NCBI RefSeq assembly: GCF_025685425.1 | Contig: NZ_JAGTAS010000023.1 | Location: 29,114 to 93,113, forward strand | Reading direction: 5' to 3' | Origin: Terriglobus albidus | GTDB taxonomy: Bacteria > Acidobacteriota > Terriglobia > Terriglobales > Acidobacteriaceae | Length of the DNA: 64,000 bases | Part shown: in pieces, positions 1 through 8,653 of the stretch | How positions within the stretch are numbered: the stretch's first letter is position 1 | Layout: every line of letters begins with the position of its first letter | The notes under the pieces: generated by a model | Database searches by the model: none | What the model saw: only the letters and a program-made list of their open reading frames with translations | Told to the model about the DNA's origin: nothing | Position numbers and translations under genes: made by a program

Positions 1-2400
1 GATGTAGCGCATGTACGTGACGGATGGTCGGTGCAGCAGAACGTTGCGCGTTCGAATGGAAAGCCAGCCGCGCTGCTCACTATTATGAAGACCGGCTCGG
101 TCTCGACGCTCGATATCGTCAAGCAGATCAAGGACGATGTGCTGCCGGCCTCACGCGCCGCCGCTCCTCCGGGATTGAAAATTACGGAGCTCTTCGATCA
201 GTCGATCTTCGTGAAAGCCTCCATCATGGGTGTGCTGCGTGAGGGCATCATTGCAGCGGCTCTCACGGCATTGATGATCCTGCTCTTCCTCGGTAGCTGG
301 CGCAGTACGCTGATTATCGCGGTCTCAATCCCTCTCTCAATCCTCAGCTCCATCATCGTGCTCTCTGCGCTGGGCGAGACGATGAACACGATGACCCTTG
401 GCGGTCTGGCGCTGGCTATCGGCATCCTGGTGGACGATGCGACCGTCACGATCGAAAATATTCATCGCCACATGCACGGCCAGACGTTGCGTGAGGCGGT
501 GCTGATCGGCGCCTCCGAGATTGCGGGACCGACCCTGATCTCCACGCTTACCATCTGCATCGTGTTCGTCTCGGTGGTCTTCCTCACCGGACCGGCGAAG
601 TTCCTCTTTACCCCAATGGCGCTTGCTGTGGTCTTTGCCATGCTCGCTTCTTATGTACTGTCACGTACGCTGGTGCCGGTCCTGGTGAACTATCTCCTGG
701 GAGCGGAGCACAGCTTTGAAGGCCAGACGACCGGCGAGGTGCTGACCGCCGGTGCAGGTGGGTTCTTCCGCCGCATCAACGATCGCTTCAACCAGGGCTA
801 CACCTGGCTGCAGCATCGCTATACTGCGGCTCTCGAAAACTTCCTCGCTCATCGTCGCGCCGCGTTGTTTGCCTCCGTGGCGGTCATGTTGTCAGCCTTC
901 GTACTGCTGCCTTTTATCGGCCGTGACTTTTTCCCCAGCGTCGACGCCGGACAGATCAAGCTGCACATCCGCACGCGTCCCGGAACTCGTATCGAGAGCA
1001 CCAAGGTGGTCTTCAGCCGGGTTGAAGAGGAGATCCGCAAGGTCATTCCCGCGGATGAGACCGAACTGGTGATGGACAACATCGGCCTTACGCCGGAGAC
1101 CTTCAACTATGCCTTCGGTGATGGCTCGACGATCAGCAGCGCCGACGGTGAGATCCTGATCGCGCTGAATGAGAAGCATCACTCCACCGAGGGCTACATC
1201 AAGCGGCTGCGCTCGGAGCTTCCAAAGAAGTTTCCGGACGCGACCTTCTTCTTCCAGCCCGCGGACATGGTGACGCAGATCCTGAACTTCGGTCTGCCCG
1301 CGCCGATCGACATTCAGATACAGGGCTATGATCCGGCGAACTACGAGATCGCACGCCGTCTGCGCGAACGGCTGGCAACGGTTCCCGGAGCGGTCGATGT
1401 GCACATGCATCAGGTGGTCAATGCGCCTGACCTGCATCTCGATATCGATCGTGTACGCGCCGCGCAGTTCGGGCTGACGCAGCAGGACGTGGCAAACAGC
1501 CTGTATATCTCGCTGAGCTCCAGCGCGGCGGTGCAGCCCAACTTCTGGCTCGATCCGAAGATGGGCATCACCTATACCGTTGCCGCGCAGACTCCGCAGT
1601 ACAGCATCGATTCGGTGAACGCGCTGCAGAACACACCGATCCCGATCCATACGCTCGCCAACCGCACTGAGGTACTACGCAATATGGCGACCCTCAAGCC
1701 GGCGATCATGCCGGTGGTGGTCAATCACCATAATGGCGCGCCGGTTTATGACATCTATGCCAACACGCAGAACAGCGATCTGGGTTCGGTGGCGTCGAAG
1801 GTCAACCGCATCGTTAAGGAAGAGAGTGCGCATCTGCCGCCCGGCACGAAGATTGTGGTCCGCGGTCAGGTGGAGAGCATGAATGAGGCCTTTACCCGCC
1901 TGGGCGTTGGTCTTACCTTCGCCGCTCTTCTGGTCTATCTGCTGATGGTCGTCAACTATCAGAGCTGGCTGGATCCATTCATCATCATCTGCGCTCTGCC
2001 CGGAGCCTTCTGCGGAATCGTCTGGGCCTTGTTCCTCACCCAGACCACCTTCAACGTGCCTTCGCTGATGGGCGCCATCATGTCCATCGGTGTGGCAACG
2101 GCGAACTCCATTCTGCTGGTCACCTTCGCCAACGAGCTTCGCGTCGGTGGCGAGACAGCGGTAGGAGCCGCCGTAACAGCGGGCTTCACCCGTCTGCGGC
2201 CCATCCTGATGACCGCCTGCGCCATGATCATTGGCATGTTGCCGATGGCCCTGGGCATGGGCGAGGGCGGTGAGCAGAACGCTCCTCTGGCCCGCGCCGT
2301 CATCGGTGGTCTCAGCATGGCGACGTTCGCAACCCTGTTCTTTGTCCCATTGATGTTCACTCTGATTCACGGAAAGAAACCAGTTCAGGAGGCCGCATGA
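1..2400 (+). CDS. RND efflux permease (5' end outside window)
   Basis: Inner-membrane proton-driven pump subunit of a tripartite RND exporter. The reading frame is open from the first base, and its first codons read DVAHVRDGWS, an AcrB-family motif just before the second half of the porter domain, so roughly the first 250-300 residues lie upstream of the window. Visible parts are the TM2-TM6 block with the proton-relay motif GILVDDATVTIENI, a second periplasmic porter/docking domain, and the C-terminal TM block ending near residue 789 of the visible part. The stop overlaps the adaptor start as ATGA at 2397-2400. The order permease-adaptor-outer-membrane protein is less common than adaptor first. 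The substrate cannot be read from the sequence; the hydrophobe/drug (HAE-1) class is more likely than the metal class. Confidence 0.93.
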   Translation, partial: DVAHVRDGWSVQQNVARSNGKPAALLTIMKTGSVSTLDIVKQIKDDVLPASRAAAPPGLKITELFDQSIFVKASIMGVLREGIIAAALTALMILLFLGSWRSTLIIAVSIPLSILSSIIVLSALGETMNTMTLGGLALAIGILVDDATVTIENIHRHMHGQTLREAVLIGASEIAGPTLISTLTICIVFVSVVFLTGPAKFLFTPMALAVVFAMLASYVLSRTLVPVLVNYLLGAEHSFEGQTTGEVLTAGAGGFFRRINDRFNQGYTWLQHRYTAALENFLAHRRAALFASVAVMLSAFVLLPFIGRDFFPSVDAGQIKLHIRTRPGTRIESTKVVFSRVEEEIRKVIPADETELVMDNIGLTPETFNYAFGDGSTISSADGEILIALNEKHHSTEGYIKRLRSELPKKFPDATFFFQPADMVTQILNFGLPAPIDIQIQGYDPANYEIARRLRERLATVPGAVDVHMHQVVNAPDLHLDIDRVRAAQFGLTQQDVANSLYISLSSSAAVQPNFWLDPKMGITYTVAAQTPQYSIDSVNALQNTPIPIHTLANRTEVLRNMATLKPAIMPVVVNHHNGAPVYDIYANTQNSDLGSVASKVNRIVKEESAHLPPGTKIVVRGQVESMNEAFTRLGVGLTFAALLVYLLMVVNYQSWLDPFIIICALPGAFCGIVWALFLTQTTFNVPSLMGAIMSIGVATANSILLVTFANELRVGGETAVGAAVTAGFTRLRPILMTACAMIIGMLPMALGMGEGGEQNAPLARAVIGGLSMATFATLFFVPLMFTLIHGKKPVQEAA

Positions 2401-3644
2401 TCAGCACTCAGGAAACTCCCACCCGCGACCGTGTCCAGGCGAAATCCGGAAGTCGAACCAAGGTGATTGGCGCCGGTGCCGCTGTTTTTCTCGCCCTCGC
2501 CGCAGTCGGCGCATTGCCCCGCGTTGCAAGTTACCGCGAGGCAATGGCGGCGACAAATGAAGCTCCGGTCACGCATCCCGTTGTGAGCGTGATCCACGCC
2601 ACCAAAGGCGAGCCGACATCGCAGCTCGTCCTGCCGGGCAACATCGAGCCGCTGTACACCGCGAACCTGTATGCCCGCGTGGACGGCTATCTGGATCGCC
2701 GCAACGTCGATATCGGAACGAAGGTCCGCGCCGGCCAGGTGCTGGCAGTGATCTCCTCGCCTGAGATCGATCAGCAGTTGAGCCAGGCGAAGGCGACCCT
2801 TGCACAGTCACAGGCGGCTCTCTTGCAGGCGCGTGCTGCCCTTGAGCAGGCAAAAGCGAATGCTGAGCTGGCGCGGTTGACGCGCGAGCGCGATGTTCCA
2901 TTGGGCGAGCAGCATGCTATCTCCCAGCAGATTGTGGACTCCGCTGTGCAGAATCACAATGCGAGGGTTGCAGATGTCTCCGCGGCCAACGCAAATATCG
3001 CCGCGGCTGAAGCCAGCGTGGCTGCGAACCTGGCCAACGTAGCGCGGCTGCAGCAGATGCAGAACTTCGAGCGCATCGTCGCTCCCTTCGATGGTGTGAT
3101 CACACAGCGCAATGTGGAGCGTGGTGACCTGGTCAGCGCATCGACTCAGACGAAGCCGCTGTTCAGCATCGCGCAGAGCGACACGTTGAGAATCTATGTC
3201 GATGTGCCTCAGTCCGAGGCGGTCAATATTCGTGACGGACAGAAGGCGAGCATCGATGTCACCGAGCGTCTGGGACGCGACTACACCGGAACCGTCATCC
3301 GCAATGCTTCGGCGCTGAATGATGCCGCGCGAACCATGCGGACGGAGGTACAGGTCGACAATCACGACGCCTCACTTCTGCCTGGTATGTACGCGCAGGT
3401 GCACTTCACCCTATCGCAGCAGCACACGTCACTGATCATTCCCACCAGCTCGCTGGTCATCGACCATGCGGGCATGCACGTGGTGACGGTCGATGCCGGA
3501 CAGAAGGTGCATTTTGTTCCTGTAACCATCGGTAAGGACATGGGCAAAGAGGTGGAGGTCCTTGCCGGACTGAACGGAAGCGAGTCGCTGGTCGCAAGCC
3601 CGGGCGATCTGCTCAGTGAGGGCCAACATGTCGAACTCCGCTAA
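2397..3644 (+). CDS. RND efflux periplasmic adaptor (HlyD/MFP family)
   Basis: Membrane-fusion subunit linking the permease at 1-2400 to the outer-membrane channel at 3628-5088. There is an N-terminal membrane anchor at about residues 22-42, then a biotinyl-lipoyl half (ANLYARVDGYLDRRNVDIG, about 90-110), a long Ala/Gln-rich alpha-hairpin (about 120-215), the second lipoyl half (APFDGVITQRNVERGDLV), and a beta-barrel and membrane-proximal domain to residue 415. The start is set by an AGGAGG box just ahead of the ATG, which overlaps the permease stop by 4 bases. The gene overlaps the next one, so the three are one transcription unit. Confidence 0.95.
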   Translation: MISTQETPTRDRVQAKSGSRTKVIGAGAAVFLALAAVGALPRVASYREAMAATNEAPVTHPVVSVIHATKGEPTSQLVLPGNIEPLYTANLYARVDGYLDRRNVDIGTKVRAGQVLAVISSPEIDQQLSQAKATLAQSQAALLQARAALEQAKANAELARLTRERDVPLGEQHAISQQIVDSAVQNHNARVADVSAANANIAAAEASVAANLANVARLQQMQNFERIVAPFDGVITQRNVERGDLVSASTQTKPLFSIAQSDTLRIYVDVPQSEAVNIRDGQKASIDVTERLGRDYTGTVIRNASALNDAARTMRTEVQVDNHDASLLPGMYAQVHFTLSQQHTSLIIPTSSLVIDHAGMHVVTVDAGQKVHFVPVTIGKDMGKEVEVLAGLNGSESLVASPGDLLSEGQHVELR

Positions 3645-5088
3645 GTCTCTGCTTCGCGGTGCGGGCATTGCCGTACTCGGCGGCATGCTCGCGCTGCTGG
3701 TGGCCGGCTGCAAGGTCGGCCCGAACTACAAACGTCCGGATGCCATAGCTCCGCAGAGTTATCGCGGGGCCCTGGCGCCTGAGATTGCAACGCAGTCTGC
3801 TGTGTCGCCGGCTTCGCAGGCGTCCATCGCCGAGCAGGACTGGCAAAGCATCTTCATCGATCCTGCATTGCAGGCGCTGATCGCCGAGGGGCTGAAGAAC
3901 AACCTCGATCTCAAGATCGCGGCACAACGCGTGCTGGAGGCACAGTCAGTCGTCGGCATCGTGCGCTCGCAACAGTTGCCTTCGGTCAATGCAGGCGGTA
4001 GCTTCTCCGCACTGCAGCTTCCGCAAGGATTGGCGCCGCAGAATAGCGATGGCACAAAGAACGACTTTATTCGCGGCGGTGGCTTCAGCGCGTCGGCTGC
4101 CTGGAACCTCGACTTCTGGGGCTACTATCGCCGCCAGACTGAAGCTGCTCGTGCTGAATTGTTGCAGACGGAGTGGGCGCAGCGTGCGACCCGGACAGCG
4201 TTGATCCAGCAGTTGGCGGCTTCGTACTTCCAGCTCCGCAGTCTGGACTCGCAGCTTGAGATCACGAAAAAAACAATCCAGGCACGCGAGGACTCGCTTC
4301 GCCTGACGCAGTCGCTGGAGAACTACGGCGCCGGCTCCCGGGCCGACACACGGCAAGCCGAGGAACTGCTGTATACGGCCAAGGCAAATCTGCCTGAGCT
4401 CCGTCGTCAGATCGCTGCTCAGGAGAATGCCATCAGCGTCCTTCTGGGACATGCGCCTCAGGATGTCCCGCGAGGGCAGAAGATCGACGATCAGCCGCAT
4501 CCGGCTCAGATCCCGACCGGTTTGCCATCGGAGCTGCTGGAACGCCGCCCTGATATTCGTCAGGCAGAGGCGACCTTGATGGCAGCGAATGCACGTGTCG
4601 GAGTAGCCAAGGCGCAGTTCTTCCCGCAGATCTCGCTGACCAGCATGGGCGGCTCAGCGAGCAATCAACTGCAGAAGATCTTCGATGGTGGCAATGCCTA
4701 TTGGTATGCCGCCGGTTCGCTCTCGCAGCCGATCTTTGCCGGTGGACGGATTCGCAGCAATTACAAATATTCACAGGCACAGCAGCAGGAGATGGTAGTG
4801 CAGTATCAGAAGGCCATTCTGAATGCGCTCAAGGATGTATCGAACTCGCTGACGGCTTACAAGGAGACGCAGAGCCGCAGGGAAGAGCAAACACGTGCCG
4901 TGGCTTCTGCGGCAGATGCTGTCCGTCTGGCACGGCTGCGTTACGCCGGCGGCAACACCAGCTACATTGAGGTGTTGGCAACAGACACCGATCTCTACGA
5001 TGCACAGCTCCAGTTGGCGCAGGCGCAATCGCAGGAGGCGAATTCGCTGGTGCAGTTATATGCAGCACTGGGCGGTGGTTGGAAGTAA
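3628..5088 (+). CDS. Outer-membrane efflux lipoprotein (NodT/TolC family)
   Basis: Outer-membrane channel of the first tripartite pump. A lipoprotein signal peptide ends in LLVAGC, followed by KVGPNYKRP, the hallmark N-terminus of NodT-type outer-membrane factors. Two TolC-like repeats follow, with the conserved GLPSELLERRPDIRQAEA segment in the middle. I chose the ATG at 3628 because a GAGG box lies 6 bases ahead; an in-frame GTG at 3616 would add four residues. It overlaps the adaptor by 17 bases. About 486 residues, normal for the family. Confidence 0.94.
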   Translation: MSNSAKSLLRGAGIAVLGGMLALLVAGCKVGPNYKRPDAIAPQSYRGALAPEIATQSAVSPASQASIAEQDWQSIFIDPALQALIAEGLKNNLDLKIAAQRVLEAQSVVGIVRSQQLPSVNAGGSFSALQLPQGLAPQNSDGTKNDFIRGGGFSASAAWNLDFWGYYRRQTEAARAELLQTEWAQRATRTALIQQLAASYFQLRSLDSQLEITKKTIQAREDSLRLTQSLENYGAGSRADTRQAEELLYTAKANLPELRRQIAAQENAISVLLGHAPQDVPRGQKIDDQPHPAQIPTGLPSELLERRPDIRQAEATLMAANARVGVAKAQFFPQISLTSMGGSASNQLQKIFDGGNAYWYAAGSLSQPIFAGGRIRSNYKYSQAQQQEMVVQYQKAILNALKDVSNSLTAYKETQSRREEQTRAVASAADAVRLARLRYAGGNTSYIEVLATDTDLYDAQLQLAQAQSQEANSLVQLYAALGGGWK

Positions 5089-5170
5089 TTCGGCAGCCCA
5101 TACATCGGGTACCCCAACACGATGGGTGGGAGTTCGAGCGAAGCTCGAATATCATTTCCGTCCATTCCTC

Positions 5171-5205
5171 CCGGGTGCCCCACCCCCGCAACGCTAGGAT
5201 GGGTT
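5171..5205. repeat. Short hairpin repeat, family R2, copy 1
   Basis: GGGTGCCCCACCC, then CGCAACGCTAGG and ATGGG: a short hairpin with CCCACCC/GGATGGG-type arms. Near-identical copies lie at 25933-25970, 45826-45857, 45892-45923 (inverted) and, partly, 46094-46115. Confidence 0.75.
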
Positions 5206-5337
5206 CGAAAGCCACGATGGATTTTGAGAAACGGTTCGCGCGTAGCGCGAATGCCCACATAAGGTTCGCGTATCCACCCCAACGAACAAAGTTCGTTGGG
5301 GTCCCTGGTATGTGGGCACCCCGCCAGGGCAAACGAA

Positions 5338-5622
5338 TAAGCGCTGAAGGCGCGTTCTATACCAGCCTGGGGCAACGCCCCAGGTAGCGGATAGCGAAAT
5401 GGTAAGAGGGCTGAAGGCCCGGCCCATATTGCTGCAGCGTCACCGTCTCAATCGTTGCTGCCTTTCGGCTGTTCACCCGAGATGTTGAATTACATCCAAT
5501 GAACGATAGGGATAGAGTTGAAGGCGCGATTATAGAGCGGGCCTTCAGCCCTTTGTTCTTTCTTAGGTCCGATACCTGGGGCTTCGCCCCAGGCTGGTAT
5601 AGGGCGCGCCTTCAGCGCTTTT
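5338..5622. repeat. Large inverted-repeat element, family R1, copy 1
   Basis: The left arm (5338-5426) contains AGCGCTGAAGGCGCG, then TATACCAGCC, the hairpin CCTGGGG/CCCCAGG, and finally GGGCTGAAGGCCCG. The right arm (5530-5622) repeats the same blocks in reverse complement and reverse order: CGGGCCTTCAGCCC, CCTGGGG/CCCCAGG, GGCTGGTATA, CGCGCCTTCAGCGCT. The spacer is about 100 bases. The same arm pair recurs at 36274-36768 and a decayed single arm at about 45978-46030. It looks like a non-coding mobile or REP-like element. Confidence 0.8.
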
Positions 5623-5646
5623 TCTGCTCAACCCATATGACCTGCT

Positions 5647-7188
5647 CTACCGGCACGCCGCATTTCCCGCATTGCGCACCGTAAAAAACGTGATCGATGC
5701 CGGCGGAAGCTTCTGTTCTCCGGCTTTCGTTCGCTCGCCGGTGATCGCAGGCAGTGTTCCATCCTGAGCGGCTTGCAACGGCTTGCCATTCAACATCATG
5801 GTCTCGCTCAGCAGTTCCGGAGCTGTGAGCGTATAACGATCAGCAGCAGGCAGCGTGATGGCATGTTCGGCATTCTTATCGATGTTCAAGGCCACTACAC
5901 TCACGCCACCAGAAGCACCTTTCATGCAATGCGCATAAATGCGCAGGGTGGCATCAGGCGCAGGGCCTGAGTCGAGAACCACAGTTCCCATCAGCCGTTT
6001 CCACAACAGGGCAAGCCAGTAGTCAGGACGCGGATTGAGAGTCTCTTCGTTCAACAGGCCATAGTCGCTGGAGGCCAGTGTATTGACCATCACGGTCTGT
6101 ACATTGCGACGAGCCAGCGAGCCGAGCTGATCGGCGAAGCGGAAGGTATCGATGAACGCTGAGGCCCAAGGGCTTCCACCGCAGCCGGCCTCGCCTGTCT
6201 CTGTCAGCCAGATCTGCTTGCCGGGCATATACGTATCACGGAGCTTCGCATAGAAAGCTTCGGTATCGGGGTTGCGATCGAGATAAGCAGGCGTGAGCAC
6301 CTTCTCCCAGGAAAGGCCCATCTTGCCGACACAGCGGGGTGAAAGCGTGGTGTAGACGTGATAAGAGAACGCGTCAAAGACAGAGCCGGAGTCCTGCAGC
6401 ATCTTTTCGGTCGAGAGCATCTTCGGCATGGGCATGCCCTCGATCATGGGAACACCTTCGCCAATACTTCCAGGACCAAGATAGATAGTGTCTGGCGATT
6501 CTGCTTTCAGGAAGGTACGGAAGGCTTTTACGTCTTTGGCAAAGGCGGCCTCGTCGTAGCCTTTAGGCGCTGCTCCTTGCGCAGCGAAGGTCGGCTCGTT
6601 CAGGAACTCAGTCGCAGCGATATGTCCGCCTGCCTTGCGGGTGAAGTCAAAGAAGGCCTTGGCCTGGGCCGTAGTCCAGTCTCCGTTCGCATCGCGTGTC
6701 CCATCGCTGATGGCGACCGAAGTCACCAGGTCTGCGCCGACGGCGTGGGCGAAGTCGATCGCGCCCTTCCACTGTGCCCGTGTCATGACGCCCTTGAAGC
6801 CCGCCGGCGGTGTGGACATCTGCGGAGCATCATCGTCCTGAAAGTAAGTGCTGTTCCGCCAAGTGCCGCTGACGCGCATGTAGCTGGGCGCAAGCGCACC
6901 GGCGAGCTTGCGGAGCTTCGCCCGGCTCAGGTCGATAGGTGGGCGGTACTGGTAAGGATCGGTGCCTGGGGCGGCCGGCGGCTGATCTTTCTTCGGGAAG
7001 GGCTTCCAGAAGCGGCCGCCGGTAATCTCGATTGCCTCGACGTTGAAGGAGACATACCGCGGATCGACCTGTGCGACGCGAGGCATCGACTTCGGCTGGA
7101 GAACAATCTGGCCGTGGAGAGATGTGCAGGCGCCAGCGAGGGAGACTACAAGGGCACTGCGAACAAGTGTGAGCCGTGGGTGTGACAT
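5647..7188 (-). CDS. Secreted GH79-type glycoside hydrolase (heparanase/beta-glucuronidase-like)
   Basis: Predicted exported retaining glycosidase. From the chosen start (ATG at 7188) it has 513 residues. A signal peptide ends around SLHGQ. A TIM-barrel follows with FLNEP (putative acid/base Glu198) and WLTETGEAGC (putative nucleophile Glu330). The stretch YGLLNEETLNPRPDYWLAL before the C-terminal beta domain is typical of heparanase-like GH79 proteins. The longer ATG at 7221 is less likely: GGAG sits at a normal distance ahead of 7188, and the signal peptide fits that start. A TetR-type palindrome lies about 40-65 bases upstream (7227-7252). The substrate is inferred only at family level (glucuronic-acid-containing glycans). 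The family call rests on motif recognition, and a related clan-A family is possible. Confidence 0.75.
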   Translation of the reverse strand: MSHPRLTLVRSALVVSLAGACTSLHGQIVLQPKSMPRVAQVDPRYVSFNVEAIEITGGRFWKPFPKKDQPPAAPGTDPYQYRPPIDLSRAKLRKLAGALAPSYMRVSGTWRNSTYFQDDDAPQMSTPPAGFKGVMTRAQWKGAIDFAHAVGADLVTSVAISDGTRDANGDWTTAQAKAFFDFTRKAGGHIAATEFLNEPTFAAQGAAPKGYDEAAFAKDVKAFRTFLKAESPDTIYLGPGSIGEGVPMIEGMPMPKMLSTEKMLQDSGSVFDAFSYHVYTTLSPRCVGKMGLSWEKVLTPAYLDRNPDTEAFYAKLRDTYMPGKQIWLTETGEAGCGGSPWASAFIDTFRFADQLGSLARRNVQTVMVNTLASSDYGLLNEETLNPRPDYWLALLWKRLMGTVVLDSGPAPDATLRIYAHCMKGASGGVSVVALNIDKNAEHAITLPAADRYTLTAPELLSETMMLNGKPLQAAQDGTLPAITGERTKAGEQKLPPASITFFTVRNAGNAACR

Positions 7189-7226
7189 GGATGAGTGCTC
7201 CGGGGACTTCGATGTAGGCAATCACA

Positions 7227-7252
7227 TTAAATGCGTGCTTGCACGGATGTAA
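7227..7252. promoter_or_regulatory. TetR-type operator candidate, site 1
   Basis: Two 8-base half-sites, ATGCGTGC and (opposite strand) ATCCGTGC, are separated by TT and flanked by TTAA and GTAAA. It sits upstream of the GH79 gene. A second copy with the same layout is at 8164-8188, on the other side of the intervening TetR gene, which makes that TetR the obvious candidate binder. Confidence 0.55.
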
Positions 7253-7318
7253 ATTGGAAGTCGACTTTTTTGTGGGTGACCAGGTTCCCCTCTCTCGTGC
7301 CACGATCGTTTCTTTTTT

Positions 7319-7360
7319 GTTTGTCATTCCGCTCCCTTCGGTCGCTGCGAAATGACAAAC
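7319..7360. repeat. Hairpin repeat, family R4, copy 1 (possible terminator)
   Basis: Arms GTTTGTCATTCCGC and GCGAAATGACAAAC (one mismatch) enclose a short loop. A related sequence forms the arms of the element at 10555-10721. Its place just beyond the 3' end of the minus-strand TetR gene means it could also stop transcription. Confidence 0.6.
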
Positions 7361-7367
7361 AACTGGT

Positions 7368-8045
7368 CTACGCCCCTGTCGTTTTTTTACGAACAGCCCG
7401 TGCTTTCTTCTTGGGCGTACCACTGCGAACCGTATCCGGCGGAAACAGCCCGTCAAAGATCTCCTTGAGCATCAGCCTGGCCTCGCTCTGCGGCAGATGA
7501 TCCGGCAGGAACTCCATCGCGAGGATCAATGCCGTCTTCACCGCCGGCAGAGCCAGAACCCGGCTGCTGAGTTTGGAGTGTCCAGGCAGTTGGGCAAGGC
7601 TGAACTCTTTGGCGAAGTTCCCGGGAGCAAAGATGCGGGTGTAACGTTCCGCCCAGGCAGCGGCCGACTCCGGATGGCGCAGCGCGTAGAGCTTCAGTTC
7701 CAGGTCAAGAATGCCGGAGCGTGGTTCGCGCAGGTTGCTGTAGAACTCGCGCAGAGCGGCAAGCTTACCGGCATAGTCTTCTGCCTCGACCTTCGAGAGC
7801 AATGTCTGTAGCTCCGCCTTCGCGATCTCGATCTGCTGTTCCTGCACGGCGAAGAAAAGCTGTTCTTTGGTCTTGTACTGCGCATAGACGGCTCCGCGGG
7901 TTCGGCCCGACAGCTGGGCGATCTCATCGATCTGTGCCCGCTCGTATCCGTCCCGCGCAAAGATCTGTTCGGCCGCCTTCAGCAGGGCATCGCGGGTGGC
8001 CTTGCTTTTAATGGCGTGTTTGGTCAGTGGTCTGTCGTGCTTCAT
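7368..8045 (-). CDS. TetR/AcrR-family transcriptional regulator
   Basis: One-component repressor. The N-terminal helix-turn-helix covers about residues 10-58 (ALLKAAEQIFARDGYERAQ, then DEIAQLSGRTRGAVYAQYKTK). The C-terminal half is a ligand-binding helical domain with no recognisable effector signature. A Lys/Arg-rich tail (PKKKARAVRKKTTGA) ends the protein. I chose the ATG at 8045 because residues upstream of it (to 8099) do not fit the family. It is divergent from the small exported protein at 8219-8587, and operator-like palindromes lie on both sides (7227-7252 and 8164-8188). The likely role is repression of those neighbours and possibly of itself. Confidence 0.9.
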   Translation of the reverse strand: MKHDRPLTKHAIKSKATRDALLKAAEQIFARDGYERAQIDEIAQLSGRTRGAVYAQYKTKEQLFFAVQEQQIEIAKAELQTLLSKVEAEDYAGKLAALREFYSNLREPRSGILDLELKLYALRHPESAAAWAERYTRIFAPGNFAKEFSLAQLPGHSKLSSRVLALPAVKTALILAMEFLPDHLPQSEARLMLKEIFDGLFPPDTVRSGTPKKKARAVRKKTTGA

Positions 8046-8163
8046 CACCAACGATGGTACGTGAGGCGGCGGAACTGCCTCAAAGCCTGCCAGGAGCATG
8101 GGAAAGAGCCCTCCAAGGGAGAAAAGAATTTTGCTGGACAGTATTGACGTCCGGCGGTATAGA

Positions 8164-8188
8164 TTAATGCGTGTTCACACGTATGTAA
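8164..8188. promoter_or_regulatory. TetR-type operator candidate, site 2
   Basis: Half-sites ATGCGTGT and (opposite strand) ATACGTGT are separated by TC and flanked by TTA and TAA. It ends about 30 bases before the ATG at 8219, where a repressor would block transcription. It shares the flanks and the CGTG core with site 1 at 7227-7252. Confidence 0.6.
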
Positions 8189-8218
8189 TTCATGTGCACC
8201 GGAAAGGTCAATCCCTTC

Positions 8219-8587
8219 ATGAGACTCTTCGTCGCCTCGCTCACCCTGCTCTCCACCCTCTCGTTCGCGCAGACCGCTGCCGCCCCCGACGCCAGCGGCA
8301 AATGGAAGGTCCACCTGTCGGTCGGCGGCAGTGACAGCGAAATGGAGTGTAATTTCGTTCAGGCGGGAGCAGATCTGTCAGGCAGCTGCAAGGGCGAAGC
8401 TGGAGAGGCCAAGGTGACCGGCAAGCTTGATGGCCAGCAGATCAAGTGGTCGCAACCTGGCGACTATAACGGCACCGCGCTTTTGCTGAGCTTTGACGGG
8501 AAATTGGATGGCGAGAAGATCTCCGGGAATACGACGGTCGATCCCTTTGGCGTCAGTGGCACGTTTGACGCCACAAAGGCCAAATAA
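8219..8587 (+). CDS. Small exported protein of unknown function
   Basis: 122 residues from the ATG at 8219. A clear signal peptide (MRLFVASLTLLSTLSFAQ) is followed by a roughly 100-residue beta-rich domain with Gly/Asp-rich turns (GKWKVHLSVGG, FDGKLDGEKISGNTTVDPFG). Two cysteines (in MECNF and GSCKG) could form a disulfide. The alternating strands resemble small secreted or lipocalin-like barrels found in acidobacteria and bacteroidetes, but I cannot name a family. An in-frame ATG at 8192 is less likely because it would abut the operator at 8164-8188 and lose the GGAAAGG box. Probably controlled by the divergent TetR. Confidence 0.8.
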   Translation: MRLFVASLTLLSTLSFAQTAAAPDASGKWKVHLSVGGSDSEMECNFVQAGADLSGSCKGEAGEAKVTGKLDGQQIKWSQPGDYNGTALLLSFDGKLDGEKISGNTTVDPFGVSGTFDATKAK

Positions 8588-8613
8588 CGATTCGTTCTGA
8601 ATCCAGGTAACCT

Positions 8614-8647
8614 CCCTCTGCTGCCAGTGCGGCAGAGGGATTTGTTG
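8614..8647 (+). terminator. Intrinsic terminator after the small exported protein
   Basis: Stem CCCTCTGCTGC / GCGGCAGAGGG (one mismatch), followed by a T-rich tail (ATTTGTTGT), 27 bases after the stop codon at 8587. Confidence 0.7.
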
Positions 8648-8653
8648 TGTCCG

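Larger units (their letters stand above)
5089..5646. other. Gene-free stretch packed with palindromic repeats
   Basis: There is no credible gene here. It contains a short hairpin repeat of the CCCCACCC/AGGGTGGG type (5171-5205), a perfect hairpin with arms CCCCAACGAAC/GTTCGTTGGGG (about 5278-5303), and the two facing arms of a large inverted-repeat element (5338-5622). It separates the plus-strand pump operon from the minus-strand glycosidase, so the two transcripts converge across it. Confidence 0.8.
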
